Shown here one piece after another: positions 8,701 to 17,762 of a stretch of DNA of 64,000 bases. The stretch's first letter is position 1. The number at the start of each line of letters is the position of its first letter. The notes below the pieces were generated by a model. It ran no database searches and was not told the DNA's origin. It was given only the letters and a program-made list of their open reading frames with translations. Origin of the DNA: Rhizobium sp. RU33A (GTDB lineage Bacteria > Pseudomonadota > Alphaproteobacteria > Rhizobiales > Rhizobiaceae); the NCBI RefSeq assembly GCF_900156055.1, contig NZ_FTMQ01000007.1:62001-126000 (forward strand). The letters are read 5' to 3'. A program made the position numbers and the translations under genes.

Positions 8701-10496
8701 GTACTGTTTCTGCTGTTGCCCAGCCCAAGGTCGCGTCGGGGCGGATCACGTCCTGGCGGCTGCTTCTCAACAACCGTCTCGCGGCAGCAGGTCTCCTGCT
8801 GATCGGGTTGATCGCTCTTTTGATCCTGCTCGTGCCGATCTTGCCTCTGCCCGATCCCGATGCCACCGCGCCCGCAGATCGGCTGAAGCCGGTTCTGACG
8901 GCCGGACACCTTCTCGGTACGGATCAGCTTGGCCGCGATATCCTGAGCCGGCTTTTGTGGGGCGCGCGTCTGTCCGTTACGGTTGGCTTCACGGCGACGC
9001 TGATCGCCGCGCTGATCGGGTCGGTCATCGGCATCGTCGCCGGCTATGTCGGGGGACGTACGGACAATGCCATCATGCGTGGCATCGACATGCTGATGGC
9101 CTTTCCCTACATCCTGCTGGCGCTGGCGATCGTTGCCGCTCTCGGGCCAGGCCTGATGAATGCGCTCTATGCCATCGCCATCGTCAACATCCCCTTCTTT
9201 GCACGCAATGTGCGCGGCGTGACGCTTGGATACGCCCATCGCGAATTCGTCGATGCTGCGCGCCTCTCCGGCAAGGGGCACCTGTCCGTCATGTTCACAG
9301 AGGTCTTGCCGAATGTGGCGCCGGTCATCGTCATCACGATGTCGACGACAGCCGGCTGGATGATCCTGGAAACGGCGGGCCTCAGCTTCCTCGGCCTCGG
9401 CGCCCAGCCGCCTCAAGCCGATCTCGGGTCGATGCTGGGTGAGGGACGGGCGCAACTCTTCACCGCTCCGCATGTTTCGATCGTGCCGGGCGTCATGATC
9501 TTTCTCATCGTCATCAGCCTCAATGTGCTGGGTGACGGCATTCGCGACGTTCTCGATCCGCGCCTGCGCTCCGGGGCGCTGGCGCGCCCGGGGCCTGTCA
9601 CGGAAATTGCGACCGATCGAAGCGTTCCGGAGAACTCAGCCCAGGACTCTGCTCATTCCATCGAAGGTCTGGAGACCGGTTTCCGCAGCGGAGACAACAT
9701 CATTCCGGCCGTGCGTGGGGTTTCCCTGCATGTGAAGCGCGGCGAATGCCTCGGGCTGATCGGTGAAAGCGGGTCAGGGAAGAGCGTTACGGCACTATCT
9801 GTGATGGGGCTCGTTGCTTCCCCACCGGGCATCATCCAGAACGGCGCCATCTATGTGGGCAATGAAGACGTGCTGGCGATGCCGCAGACACGACTGATCT
9901 CCCTGCGAGGCAGCCGCGTCGCCTATGTGTTTCAGGATCCCCTGACCACCCTGCACCCCATGTATCCCGTCGGACGGCAAGTCGAGGAAGCGATCGCCGC
10001 GCATCAGTCGCTCGGTGCACGTGAGCGACGTGAACGGGCGATCGCGCTGCTCGAAAAGGTTGGCATACCGGAGGCCCGGGAAAGGGCGAAACACTATCCG
10101 CATCAGCTCTCGGGCGGTCAGCGCCAGCGTATCGGCATTGCCATGGCGCTTGCTAACGATCCTGATGTGATCATTGCCGACGAACCGACAACCGCTCTCG
10201 ACGTGACCGTGCAGGCCCGCATCCTGGAGCTCCTGCGTGATCTGCAGCGTGAGCGCGGGATGGCGCTTCTCTTCATCACCCATGATTTCGGCGTCGTATC
10301 GGAGATCTGTGACCGCGTCGCGGTGATGAAGGACGGTCAGATCGTCGAGACCGGTGAAACGCGCGCGGTTCTCGCCAACCCGCAGCATGACTACACGAAG
10401 CGGCTGATCGCCTGTGTGCCCGAACTCGGGACCGGGGCGCAATTCCTGGAGCGTGTCGCCCGGCTCTTCCCTAAGCAGAACGCGGAGGTGTCATGA
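8697..10496 (+). CDS. Fused ABC permease (DppC-like) and ATP-binding protein (DppD-like)
   Basis: This 599-residue protein joins two subunits that are usually separate. Residues 1 to about 295 are a DppC-type permease: an N-terminal helix, GTDQLGRDILSRLLWGAR, then EAA loop EFVDAARLSGKG and the terminal DVLDPRLRSG. Residues 320-599 are an ATPase: Walker A GESGSGKS, Q-loop FQDP, signature LSGGQRQRIGIA, Walker B DVIIADEPT and switch His in ITHD. The join is an approximately 25-residue linker. No stop or frameshift is visible, so the fusion is genuine in this sequence. The start is GTG, overlapping the previous stop (8697-8700), and the end overlaps the next ATG. Similar permease/ATPase fusions are known in this transporter family. 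Confidence 0.93.
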   Translation: MSTVSAVAQPKVASGRITSWRLLLNNRLAAAGLLLIGLIALLILLVPILPLPDPDATAPADRLKPVLTAGHLLGTDQLGRDILSRLLWGARLSVTVGFTATLIAALIGSVIGIVAGYVGGRTDNAIMRGIDMLMAFPYILLALAIVAALGPGLMNALYAIAIVNIPFFARNVRGVTLGYAHREFVDAARLSGKGHLSVMFTEVLPNVAPVIVITMSTTAGWMILETAGLSFLGLGAQPPQADLGSMLGEGRAQLFTAPHVSIVPGVMIFLIVISLNVLGDGIRDVLDPRLRSGALARPGPVTEIATDRSVPENSAQDSAHSIEGLETGFRSGDNIIPAVRGVSLHVKRGECLGLIGESGSGKSVTALSVMGLVASPPGIIQNGAIYVGNEDVLAMPQTRLISLRGSRVAYVFQDPLTTLHPMYPVGRQVEEAIAAHQSLGARERRERAIALLEKVGIPEARERAKHYPHQLSGGQRQRIGIAMALANDPDVIIADEPTTALDVTVQARILELLRDLQRERGMALLFITHDFGVVSEICDRVAVMKDGQIVETGETRAVLANPQHDYTKRLIACVPELGTGAQFLERVARLFPKQNAEVS

Positions 10497-11290
10497 CGAA
10501 GTCTGCGATCCAGATCCGAGATCTTACCAAGTCCTTCGGTGGCGGGCGCAGCCTGTTCGGCAAGGAACGGCACGAGGTCAAGGCCGTGAAATCCGTGTCG
10601 CTGGATCTGATGCGCGGTGAAACGCTTGCCGTGGTCGGGGAAAGCGGATCGGGAAAGAGCACGCTTGCCCGCATGCTGGTCGGGCTCGAGACGCCTACCT
10701 CCGGCAGTATGCTGATCGGGGGCAAGGATGCGGAGGCGCTTCGGCGGGAAGGGCCGCGCGCCTTTGGCAAGACGATCCAGTATGTCTTTCAGGACCCTGT
10801 TGCCTCGCTGAACCCGCGCAAGACAATCAGCAGCATCCTCGAGACCCCGCTCAAGCTGCTGTGTGGATACGAGGCGCCCAAGCGGCGCGAACGGATGAAG
10901 GAACTGCTGGACGCGGTCCAGATGCCGGAGAACACGCTCTCGCGCTATCCGCACGAATTCTCCGGCGGTCAGGCGCAACGGATTGCGATCGCCCGGGCAC
11001 TCGCCGCAGAAGCGGAGATCCTGGTGTTCGACGAGCCGGTGAGCGCGCTTGACGTCGGGGTTCAGGCGCAGGTCCTATTGCTTCTCAGCGATCTCAAAGC
11101 GCGGTTTGACTTGTCCTATCTGTTCATCAGTCATGACCTTGCTGTCGTCGAGGCGATCTGTGACCGCGTCGCTGTCATGTATTTCGGTGAGATTGTCGAG
11201 CTGGCACCCGCTGCAAGGCTTTTTGCCGATCCTGAACACGCCTATACAAGGCGGCTCGTGGCCAGTGCGCCCCGCATCAGGAGAGAATGA
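10493..11290 (+). CDS. ABC transporter ATP-binding protein, DppF/OppF family
   Basis: This 265-residue ATPase has Walker A GESGSGKST near residue 48, Q-loop FQDPVASLNPRKT, signature FSGGQAQRIAIARAL, Walker B ILVFDEPVSALD and switch motif ISHDLAVVE. The C-terminal EHAYTRRLVASAP is typical of DppF/OppF. It would form the ATPase heterodimer with the ATPase half of the upstream fusion protein. Translation is coupled by the ATGA overlap at 10493-10496. The GntR gene begins 6 bases after its stop. Confidence 0.93.
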   Translation: MTKSAIQIRDLTKSFGGGRSLFGKERHEVKAVKSVSLDLMRGETLAVVGESGSGKSTLARMLVGLETPTSGSMLIGGKDAEALRREGPRAFGKTIQYVFQDPVASLNPRKTISSILETPLKLLCGYEAPKRRERMKELLDAVQMPENTLSRYPHEFSGGQAQRIAIARALAAEAEILVFDEPVSALDVGVQAQVLLLLSDLKARFDLSYLFISHDLAVVEAICDRVAVMYFGEIVELAPAARLFADPEHAYTRRLVASAPRIRRE

Positions 11291-11296
11291 CGCGCG

Positions 11297-12079
11297 ATGA
11301 CCGATACTGAGGAGAGGGAGAAAACAGGTAGCGAAGACGGCAAGCGCCTGTTCACCCCGGCGGGAAAGCCGAAGCGCCGACCTGATGCCATCGCTGATCT
11401 GATGAAGGACTTCATCCGTTCGCAGGGTCTCCAGCCCGGCGATCGCCTGCCGCAGGAACGCGAGTTGATGGACCGCTTCAAGGCCGCCAAGGGGACGGTG
11501 CGCGAGGCGATGAAGGCGCTGGAAACCCAGGGCCTGATCTTTACGCGCAGCGGCCCCGGCGGCGGTGCCTTCGTCGCCGCGCCTTCCGCCCGGCACGCCA
11601 TGGAGCTCTTGTCCACGCACTTCTTCTTCAACACGCCGACCCTCTCCGACATCTATGCAATCCGCAAGGCGCTGGAGCCTGAGGTTGCCGTTTCGCTTGC
11701 GGGACGGATTTCGGGCCAGCAACTGGCGCTGCTCGAACGGACGATCCGCCTCTACGATCACCCTCCGGTCGATCCGGACGATCAATACCGTCAACGCGTT
11801 GCCGAACTCGATTTCCACTCGCAGCTGGCTCAGTTCTGTCCCAACCCGCTTCTCGGGTTTCTCTGCGGCCTGATGCACAATCTGTTGCGTGATCTGCCTC
11901 TGGCCCGGCAGATCTATGCCGACCCTGCGCCCAGCTCGCGAGAGGAGGGGCTTTCCTACCAGTACCGGCTCATGGCGGCCATGAAGGATGGACGGACAGA
12001 GGATGCGCGCTCGATCGCGGCCGAACATATGGCATTCGCCGAGGCCTATATGCTCGCGCGGGCACAGACGATCGGATGA
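11297..12079 (+). CDS. GntR-family regulator, FadR subfamily (FCD domain)
   Basis: This 260-residue protein has an N-terminal winged helix-turn-helix (residues about 30-95, GDRLPQERELMDRF, GTVREAMKALETQG) and an all-helical C-terminal FCD ligand-binding domain. FCD regulators usually repress catabolic or uptake genes and are released by a small carboxylate. It is the last gene of the peptide/opine-type ABC operon, six bases behind the ATPase gene, so autoregulation with the transporter is likely. A candidate operator is the palindrome at 6035-6044. Confidence 0.9.
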   Translation: MTDTEEREKTGSEDGKRLFTPAGKPKRRPDAIADLMKDFIRSQGLQPGDRLPQERELMDRFKAAKGTVREAMKALETQGLIFTRSGPGGGAFVAAPSARHAMELLSTHFFFNTPTLSDIYAIRKALEPEVAVSLAGRISGQQLALLERTIRLYDHPPVDPDDQYRQRVAELDFHSQLAQFCPNPLLGFLCGLMHNLLRDLPLARQIYADPAPSSREEGLSYQYRLMAAMKDGRTEDARSIAAEHMAFAEAYMLARAQTIG

Positions 12080-12298
12080 TCGAGGCGGCACAATCGAGTG
12101 TCGGTTCGAGATCTGCATCGCCTTGTCTGCCGATATCGGATAGTGGCGGGGCAGGCGAGGAGATCAGGCTATGGTTTGTGCGTGTCACATGCAAAGTGCA
12201 GTGAGTCTCTTCGCCTTCGATATTTTTGCGAGCCGGTGGAGCCAGATCGCGTGTCGCGCGTTTATTCCCGCGGTCAGTCGGGGGCTTTTCGAAATAAC

Positions 12299-14080
12299 AT
12301 GATGCAATTCTTCTCGGGCTACGAGGCTCAGATCGCTCTGGGTCTGGTGATCTTGCTGTTTGGCCTGTTCGTTTGGGAGAAATATCCCGCTGAGGTGACC
12401 GCATCCGCGGGGGCTGCAGTCTTCATCGTGCTCGGATTCGTGCCGACCGACAAGGCGATGGCAGTGTTTTCCAATTCCGCGCCGCTGACGATTGGCGCGA
12501 TGTTCGTTCTCACCGGTGCCCTGGTGCGCACGGGGGTCCTCGAACGCGTGGCAGCCGTGGTTCTCGAGAGGTCGAAGAAGCGGCCGCAACTGGCGCTTGC
12601 CGTGTTCCTGCTGACGGCGCTTGTCGCGTCGGCCTTCATGAACAACACGCCGGTGGTGCTTGTCCTGATACCGATCGTGATCCGGCTCGCCGCCTCGCTC
12701 GACATCGCCGCGACACGGCTTCTCATTCCGGTGTCCTACGCCGCCATTCTGGGCGGAACCTTGACGCTGATCGGGACGTCGACAAACCTGCTCGTTGATG
12801 GCGTCGCGCGCGGGCAGGGCCTTGAGCCCTTTTCGCTTTTCGAGATCACACCGATTGGTCTTGCGGCAGCAATCACCGGCGTGCTCACCATGCTCGTGCT
12901 CGGAAAGTTTCTTTTGCCGGATCGCCGCGAGGAAGGTGGCGAGCTGGATGACCAGGAGGACGCCGAATTTCTCTCTGAGATCACCGTGCTCGCGGATGGT
13001 CCCTTCACTGAAAAGGCCATCGGCGACATTGCGGAATTCAAGCAGCCGGGGCTGCGCATCGTCGGTTTGCACGTCAATGGCGAGGTGATCCGCAAGGATA
13101 TCGAGACCATGACCCTGAAGAAGGGCGACGGGCTTATCATTCTCGCAAGATCGGCCGATCTCTTGACCCTGAACGACAAGGAAGGGTTGCGTGTCGGCCA
13201 GAGACGCGGAGCCGCCCCCAAGGGCGACGTCATCGTGGTCGAGGCGGTCGTTGCGCCCGGGCGCTACGGCTATCGGACGCGTCTTTCCAGCCTGACTCTC
13301 GGGCGCCGCTTTGGCGTGCGCATCATCGGTGCCCATCGACATCGGCATGTGCCGGGTCCTGACCTCGACAATGTCCGTCTTCGGCCGGCAGACAAGCTGC
13401 TCATCGAGGGGACCGCCGAGGCGCTGGACGAACTCTCGCAGCAGAATGAGCTGATATCCGTCACCCGTTCGTCCGCCCGTGCCTTCAGGCCGACCAAGGC
13501 GCCTTTGGCGTTGCTTGCTCTCGGTCTCGTGGTGGTGCTTGCCGCATTCAATGTCATGGACATCGGTATTCTGGCGATGATCGCCGTGCCGGCTATCCTG
13601 ATCTTGCGCTGTATCGACGCCGATGAAGCCTGGGGCTCGATCGAAGGTGGTATTCTGATTCTGATCTTTGCGATGCTGATTGTGGGGCAAGGATTGCAGG
13701 AAACCGGAGCTGTTGCACTCGTTGTTGAGACGGCAATGCCTCTGATGTCGACCGTCTCTCCCTTTGTGCTGGTCCTCCTGGTCTACACGCTGTCGTCGAC
13801 GCTCACCGAATGCGTGACCAACAACGCGGTGGCGGTCATCCTGACGCCAATCGTCATCGGTCTCGGTCAGCAATTGGGTATTGATCCTAGGGCCCTTGTG
13901 GTGGCGGTCATGTTTGGTGCAAGTGCAAGCTTCGCCACGCCCATCGGCTATCAGACAAACACGCTGGTCTATGGTGCCGGGAATTACCGCTTCAGCGATT
14001 TCGTCAAGATCGGCTTGCCGATGAACATCATCGTGGGCTTGGCGTCCTGTTACGCTATCTATCTTTATTATGGTCTTTGA
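12299..14080 (+). CDS. SLC13-type/ArsB-NhaD superfamily permease with two TrkA-C domains
   Basis: This is a 593-residue membrane protein of the divalent anion/sodium symporter superfamily. About five helices precede residue 210, with motifs FMNNTPVVLVLIPI and GTLTLIGTSTNLLVDG (the hairpin that makes the ion site). Two cytosolic RCK_C/TrkA-C regulatory domains occupy about residues 225-395. The C-terminal half repeats the motif as TECVTNNAVAVILTPI and SASFATPIGYQTN. Substrates in the family include dicarboxylates, sulfate and sulfur-containing organic acids; the substrate here is unknown. I start at the first of two adjacent ATGs (12299, 12302), just before the first helix; the ribosome site is weak. 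A longer open frame from 12098 reads as non-conserved sequence. Confidence 0.85.
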   Translation: MMQFFSGYEAQIALGLVILLFGLFVWEKYPAEVTASAGAAVFIVLGFVPTDKAMAVFSNSAPLTIGAMFVLTGALVRTGVLERVAAVVLERSKKRPQLALAVFLLTALVASAFMNNTPVVLVLIPIVIRLAASLDIAATRLLIPVSYAAILGGTLTLIGTSTNLLVDGVARGQGLEPFSLFEITPIGLAAAITGVLTMLVLGKFLLPDRREEGGELDDQEDAEFLSEITVLADGPFTEKAIGDIAEFKQPGLRIVGLHVNGEVIRKDIETMTLKKGDGLIILARSADLLTLNDKEGLRVGQRRGAAPKGDVIVVEAVVAPGRYGYRTRLSSLTLGRRFGVRIIGAHRHRHVPGPDLDNVRLRPADKLLIEGTAEALDELSQQNELISVTRSSARAFRPTKAPLALLALGLVVVLAAFNVMDIGILAMIAVPAILILRCIDADEAWGSIEGGILILIFAMLIVGQGLQETGAVALVVETAMPLMSTVSPFVLVLLVYTLSSTLTECVTNNAVAVILTPIVIGLGQQLGIDPRALVVAVMFGASASFATPIGYQTNTLVYGAGNYRFSDFVKIGLPMNIIVGLASCYAIYLYYGL

Positions 14081-14091
14081 GGAGTAGACGC

Positions 14092-15555
14092 ATGGATATC
14101 ATCACCGGATTTTTCGGACTGGTCGAGGATCTCACATGGGGATGGGCTTTGATCCCGATGCTCGTTGTCTTCGGCGTGTTCATCACGGTGATGACCGGGT
14201 TCGTGCAGATTAGGTTCTTCAAGCGCATGTTCCGCGTGCTTTTTGCGAAGAACCAGACCGGCGATCCGAATGCGATCAGCGCACGCGAGGCTCTGCTCGT
14301 GTCGGTCGGTGGACGCGTCGGTGGCGGTAACATTGCAGGTGTTGCGGTCGCGATCACGCTCGGAGGGCCGGGTGCCGTCTTCTGGATGTGGGCGATTGCA
14401 ATCATCGGCATGGCGACGAGCTTGGTCGAATCGACGCTTGCCCAGCTTTACAAGCGTTCCAACGGCGACGGCACCTATCAGGGCGGGCCTGCCGGCTACA
14501 TCATCTATGGGCTCGGTGCGAAGCACAAATGGCTGGCCGTGGTCTATGCCGTCTGCCTGATGCTGGCATTCGCTTTTGGTTTCAACGCCTTCCAGGGCAA
14601 TACCTTTGCCGGTGCCGTCTATGACAGCCTCGGCGTCGAGCGTGTCTGGAGCGGCATCGGTCTTGCGATCATCACCGGCTTCATCGTCTATGGCGGCATC
14701 CGCCGTATCGCGAAGGTCGCGGACGTGATCATTCCGATCATGGCCTTCATCTATATCGGCCTGACACTGCTGGTGATCCTGTCCAATATCACGGAGATTC
14801 CGGGCGTCATCTGGTCGATCATTGCCAATGCCTTTGGCCTGGAAGAGGTTGTCGGCGGCGGCTTCGGCGCTGCCCTGGCGCAAGGACTTCGCCGCGGACT
14901 GTTCTCAAACGAGGCGGGCCTCGGCTCCACCCCGAACGTGGCGGCGACGGCCGATGTCCGCCACCCGATCAGCCAAGGCATCACTCAGTCCTTCTCGGTG
15001 TTCATCGACACCATCGTGATCTGCACCTGCACGGCCTTCATCATCCTGCTCAGCCCCGTCTATCAGCCGGGCGTGGAAGGCATCGACGGCATCGTGCTCA
15101 CCCAGCAATCGCTGGTCAGCCAGGTCGGCGAGTGGTCGCAGTATTTCCTGACTTTCGCCATCCTGCTCTTCGCCTTCAGTTCGATCATTTACAACTACTA
15201 TCTCGGTGAGACGGCCCTGAAGGTCATGACCTCACGGCCGGGCGCCTTGCATGTGTTGCGGTTTGCCATCGTCATCGTCGTCTTCTTAGGCGCAACGGCT
15301 CCGGGCGCAACGGCGGTCTTCTTCTTCTCCGATCCGCTGATGGGCGTGCTCGCGGTGGTCAACCTCACCGTCATCCTGATGCTCTTCCCCGTCGCCTTGC
15401 GGATCCTCGACGATTTCCGCGCGCAGCTGAAGGCCGGTGTGGAGCGGCCGGTCTTTGAACCGACGGCGTTTCCCGATCTCGATCTTGATCACTCCGCCTG
15501 GCCGCATGCGCAAAGCGTGGCAGGGCCGAACGGGGGCGCTCTCGCCAAGGCTTGA
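14092..15555 (+). CDS. Sodium:alanine symporter family protein (AGCS)
   Basis: This 487-residue transporter has about ten helices and the AGCS hallmarks: SVGGRVGGGNIAGVAVAI near residue 70, GGPGAVFWMW just after it, then QGGPAGYIIYGLG and RGLFSNEAGLGSTPN. Members co-import alanine, glycine or related amino acids with sodium. ATG 14092 has GAGGAG 8 bases upstream and follows the previous stop by 11 bases, so it is probably co-transcribed with the SLC13-type permease. An intrinsic terminator follows at 15630-15661. Confidence 0.92.
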   Translation: MDIITGFFGLVEDLTWGWALIPMLVVFGVFITVMTGFVQIRFFKRMFRVLFAKNQTGDPNAISAREALLVSVGGRVGGGNIAGVAVAITLGGPGAVFWMWAIAIIGMATSLVESTLAQLYKRSNGDGTYQGGPAGYIIYGLGAKHKWLAVVYAVCLMLAFAFGFNAFQGNTFAGAVYDSLGVERVWSGIGLAIITGFIVYGGIRRIAKVADVIIPIMAFIYIGLTLLVILSNITEIPGVIWSIIANAFGLEEVVGGGFGAALAQGLRRGLFSNEAGLGSTPNVAATADVRHPISQGITQSFSVFIDTIVICTCTAFIILLSPVYQPGVEGIDGIVLTQQSLVSQVGEWSQYFLTFAILLFAFSSIIYNYYLGETALKVMTSRPGALHVLRFAIVIVVFLGATAPGATAVFFFSDPLMGVLAVVNLTVILMLFPVALRILDDFRAQLKAGVERPVFEPTAFPDLDLDHSAWPHAQSVAGPNGGALAKA

Positions 15556-15629
15556 GCGTGTTTGTGGGGCGGCGCTAAAGCGGCCCAAGTAAACATCTCG
15601 AAGCGATTGATGACATTGTCGGCTGATTG

Positions 15630-15661
15630 ATGCCGCCTCGGTTTTCCGGGGCGGCATTTTT
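15630..15661 (+). terminator. Rho-independent terminator after the AGCS transporter
   Basis: ATGCCGCCTCG (15630-15640) pairs with CGGGGCGGCAT (15647-15657) through an 11-bp stem with one G-U pair and a 6-base loop GTTTTC, followed directly by a run of five Ts. It closes the 12299-15555 operon just before the next promoter. Confidence 0.9.
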
Positions 15662-15699
15662 GTGCTCGCCTCGCTAGGGGAGCGTCCCCATCATTTCCG

Positions 15700-15728
15700 T
15701 TGACACGCTATGGGCACGCTACTAGCCT
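15700..15728 (+). promoter_or_regulatory. Sigma70-type promoter of the aldolase operon
   Basis: A perfect TTGACA (15700-15705) is followed, after a 17-base spacer, by TAGCCT (15723-15728) as the -10 element. The LacI-type operator begins two bases downstream, so a bound repressor would cover the transcription start. Confidence 0.75.
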
Positions 15729-15729
15729 G

Positions 15730-15747
15730 TGTGGAAACGTTACCACA
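15730..15747. promoter_or_regulatory. LacI-family operator in front of the aldolase operon
   Basis: TGTGGAAACGTTACCACA is an 18-bp palindrome with a single mismatched pair and the central CG typical of LacI/PurR-family sites. It overlaps the expected transcription start and lies 4 bases before the GGAGGAG ribosome site. The probable cognate repressor is the convergent lacI gene at 19482-20507. Confidence 0.8.
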
Positions 15748-15763
15748 TCGGGAGGAGATAACC

Positions 15764-16588
15764 ATGAAACAGGCGCGGTTGAACCGCCTTTTCGGCACGT
15801 CTGGAAACTGCTTCGACGTGGCCATCGATCATGGCATGTTCAATGAACGCACGTTTCTCGCCGGTATCGAGAACATGCGCAAAGCCATCGAGGTCATCGC
15901 TGCGGCAGGCCCTGATGCGATCCAACTGCCGCCGGGTACGGCGCCCATGCTGCAGTCGATCCCGGGCAAGGCTCGCCCCGCCCTCGTGCTGCGTACCGAT
16001 ATTGCCAACATCTATGGCAACCCGCTGCCGAGTGCGCTGTTCTCCGAGGTGATCGATCGTCCGGTCGAGCAGGCAATCGCGCTTGATGCCGCCTGTGTCG
16101 TGGTCAATCTGCTGATGCTGCCCAACCAGCCCGAGGTCTATCGGGCCTGCGTGCGCAACGTGAACAGCCTCAAACGCGAATGCGAGATCTACGGCATGCC
16201 GCTGATGGTGGAGCCGCTGGTCATGCAGGACAATTCCAAGGGCGCCTATATGGTTGATGGCGCAATCGACAAGATCCTGCCGCTGGTCCGCCAGGCCGCC
16301 GAACTCGGCGCCGACATCATCAAGGCCGACCCCTGCGACGACGTTGCGGAATATCATCGGGTGATCGAGATCGCTCAAGGGTTGCCGGTGCTCGTGCGCG
16401 GCGGGGGCAGGGTCTCCGATGAGGAAATTCTATCGCGTACCAAAGTACTGATGGAACAGGGAGCCCGCGGCATCGTCTACGGCCGCAATGTCATCCAGCA
16501 TGCCAATCCGGGCGGCATGACGCGGGCGCTGATGGCGATCGTGCATGACGGCGTAACGGCGGAGGAAGCGTCGCGCCATCTCGCCTGA
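15764..16588 (+). CDS. Class I (Schiff-base) aldolase of the DeoC/LacD/LsrF superfamily
   Basis: This 274-residue TIM-barrel protein belongs to the DeoC/LacD/FbaB group of class I aldolases. VAIDHGMFNE near residue 20 is the family entry motif. The likely Schiff-base lysine is in ADIIKADPCDD near residue 190, and phosphate would be held by VLVRGGGRVSD and GARGIVYGRNV. Relatives include LsrF, LacD and YihT (sulfofructose-1-phosphate aldolase). GGAGGAG lies 6 bases before ATG 15764. It is the first gene of a four-gene operon with dehydrogenase, sugar isomerase and kinase, so it probably splits a phosphorylated ketose. The exact substrate is unknown. Confidence 0.87.
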   Translation: MKQARLNRLFGTSGNCFDVAIDHGMFNERTFLAGIENMRKAIEVIAAAGPDAIQLPPGTAPMLQSIPGKARPALVLRTDIANIYGNPLPSALFSEVIDRPVEQAIALDAACVVVNLLMLPNQPEVYRACVRNVNSLKRECEIYGMPLMVEPLVMQDNSKGAYMVDGAIDKILPLVRQAAELGADIIKADPCDDVAEYHRVIEIAQGLPVLVRGGGRVSDEEILSRTKVLMEQGARGIVYGRNVIQHANPGGMTRALMAIVHDGVTAEEASRHLA

Positions 16589-16613
16589 GATTGCGTGACG
16601 GGAGGAGGAACCC

Positions 16614-17753
16614 ATGAAGACCTTTCGTTTCGGCGTCATCGGCTGCGGCCTGATGGGACGCGAATTTGCCAGCGCCGCTGCGCGCTGGATGCATCTGACT
16701 GACGCCAAGGCTAGGCCAGAGATCGTCGCCGTCTGTGACACCAATACGGAACTGATGGCGTGGTTCCAGACCCACGTTCCCTCCGTTCGACAGGCAACCA
16801 CTGACTACCGCGAACTTCTCGCCAATCCGGAAGTCGACGCCATCTACTGCGCCGTTCCGCATGTCCTGCACGCCGACTTCTACACGGACATTCTCAAGGC
16901 CGGAAAACATCTGCTGGGTGAAAAGCCTTTCGGGATGGATCTGGCACAGAACAGGGCGATCATGGCTGTTCTTGCCGAGCATCCGGAACTCATCGTCCGC
17001 TGCTCGTCAGAAATGCCTTTCTTCCCCGGCGCGCAGAAGGTCATTGCCATGGCGGCGAGTGGCGAGATGGGCGACATTCTCGAGGTCGAAGCCGGCTTTC
17101 TGCATTCCTCCGACATCGACCCCAACAAGCCGATCAACTGGAAGCGCATGGAGCATGTCAACGGCGCCTATGGCTGCATGGGGGATCTGGGCATGCATGT
17201 CCTGCATGTTCCCTTGCGGCTTGGCTGGCGGCCGGACACGTTGCATGCCAATCTCGTCAAGCGGATCACCGAGCGCCCGGATGGCAAGGGCAACCGGGTG
17301 CCTTGCACGACCTGGGACAATGCGACGATCAGCAGCCGCGTGCGCACCGCCGACCAGGATTTTCCTCTGGTTCTCAAGACCTGGCGCATCGCACCCGGCG
17401 AATCCAACACCTGGTACATCCGTATCCTCGGCATGAAGAAGAGCGCCTTCTTTTCGACCAAGCAGCCGCGCCAGTGGCAGTGGATGGATTACCAGGGCAG
17501 CACCCAGTCCTGGAACACGGAAGACCTTGGCTATGGCTCGGTCTTCCCCGCCATCACCGGCAAGATCTTCGAATTCGGCTTCGCCGATGCAATCCAGCAA
17601 ATGTGGGCGGCCTTCGTCGACGAACTGGCGGGTGGTACGGCGAACGGCTTCCCCTGTGCAAGCCCCGCAGAAGCGGCTGCCCACCACGCCGTGCTGACGG
17701 CGGCGCTGCAATCCGGTCTGGAAAACCGGGTCGTTTCTGTCGACTATGATTGA
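16614..17753 (+). CDS. Gfo/Idh/MocA-family NAD(P)-dependent oxidoreductase
   Basis: This 379-residue protein has a Rossmann domain (GVIGCGLMGREFASAA, residues 7-22) and the family catalytic motif GEKPFGMDL near residue 105, whose Lys is the usual catalytic residue. The C-terminal half is the alpha/beta substrate domain, with an unusually Trp-rich segment (RQWQWMDYQGS). Family members oxidise or reduce a ring or chain hydroxyl of sugars, inositols and sugar acids. GGGAGGAGG precedes the ATG. It lies second in the aldolase-isomerase-kinase operon and so probably interconverts the substrate or a sugar alcohol before isomerisation. Confidence 0.9.
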   Translation: MKTFRFGVIGCGLMGREFASAAARWMHLTDAKARPEIVAVCDTNTELMAWFQTHVPSVRQATTDYRELLANPEVDAIYCAVPHVLHADFYTDILKAGKHLLGEKPFGMDLAQNRAIMAVLAEHPELIVRCSSEMPFFPGAQKVIAMAASGEMGDILEVEAGFLHSSDIDPNKPINWKRMEHVNGAYGCMGDLGMHVLHVPLRLGWRPDTLHANLVKRITERPDGKGNRVPCTTWDNATISSRVRTADQDFPLVLKTWRIAPGESNTWYIRILGMKKSAFFSTKQPRQWQWMDYQGSTQSWNTEDLGYGSVFPAITGKIFEFGFADAIQQMWAAFVDELAGGTANGFPCASPAEAAAHHAVLTAALQSGLENRVVSVDYD

Positions 17754-17762
17754 GGCGGGGCC

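Noticed and set aside
12185..13873. 562-codon antisense open frame opposite the SLC13-type permease
   Set aside because: It is a codon-bias shadow; charged low-complexity product, no motif.
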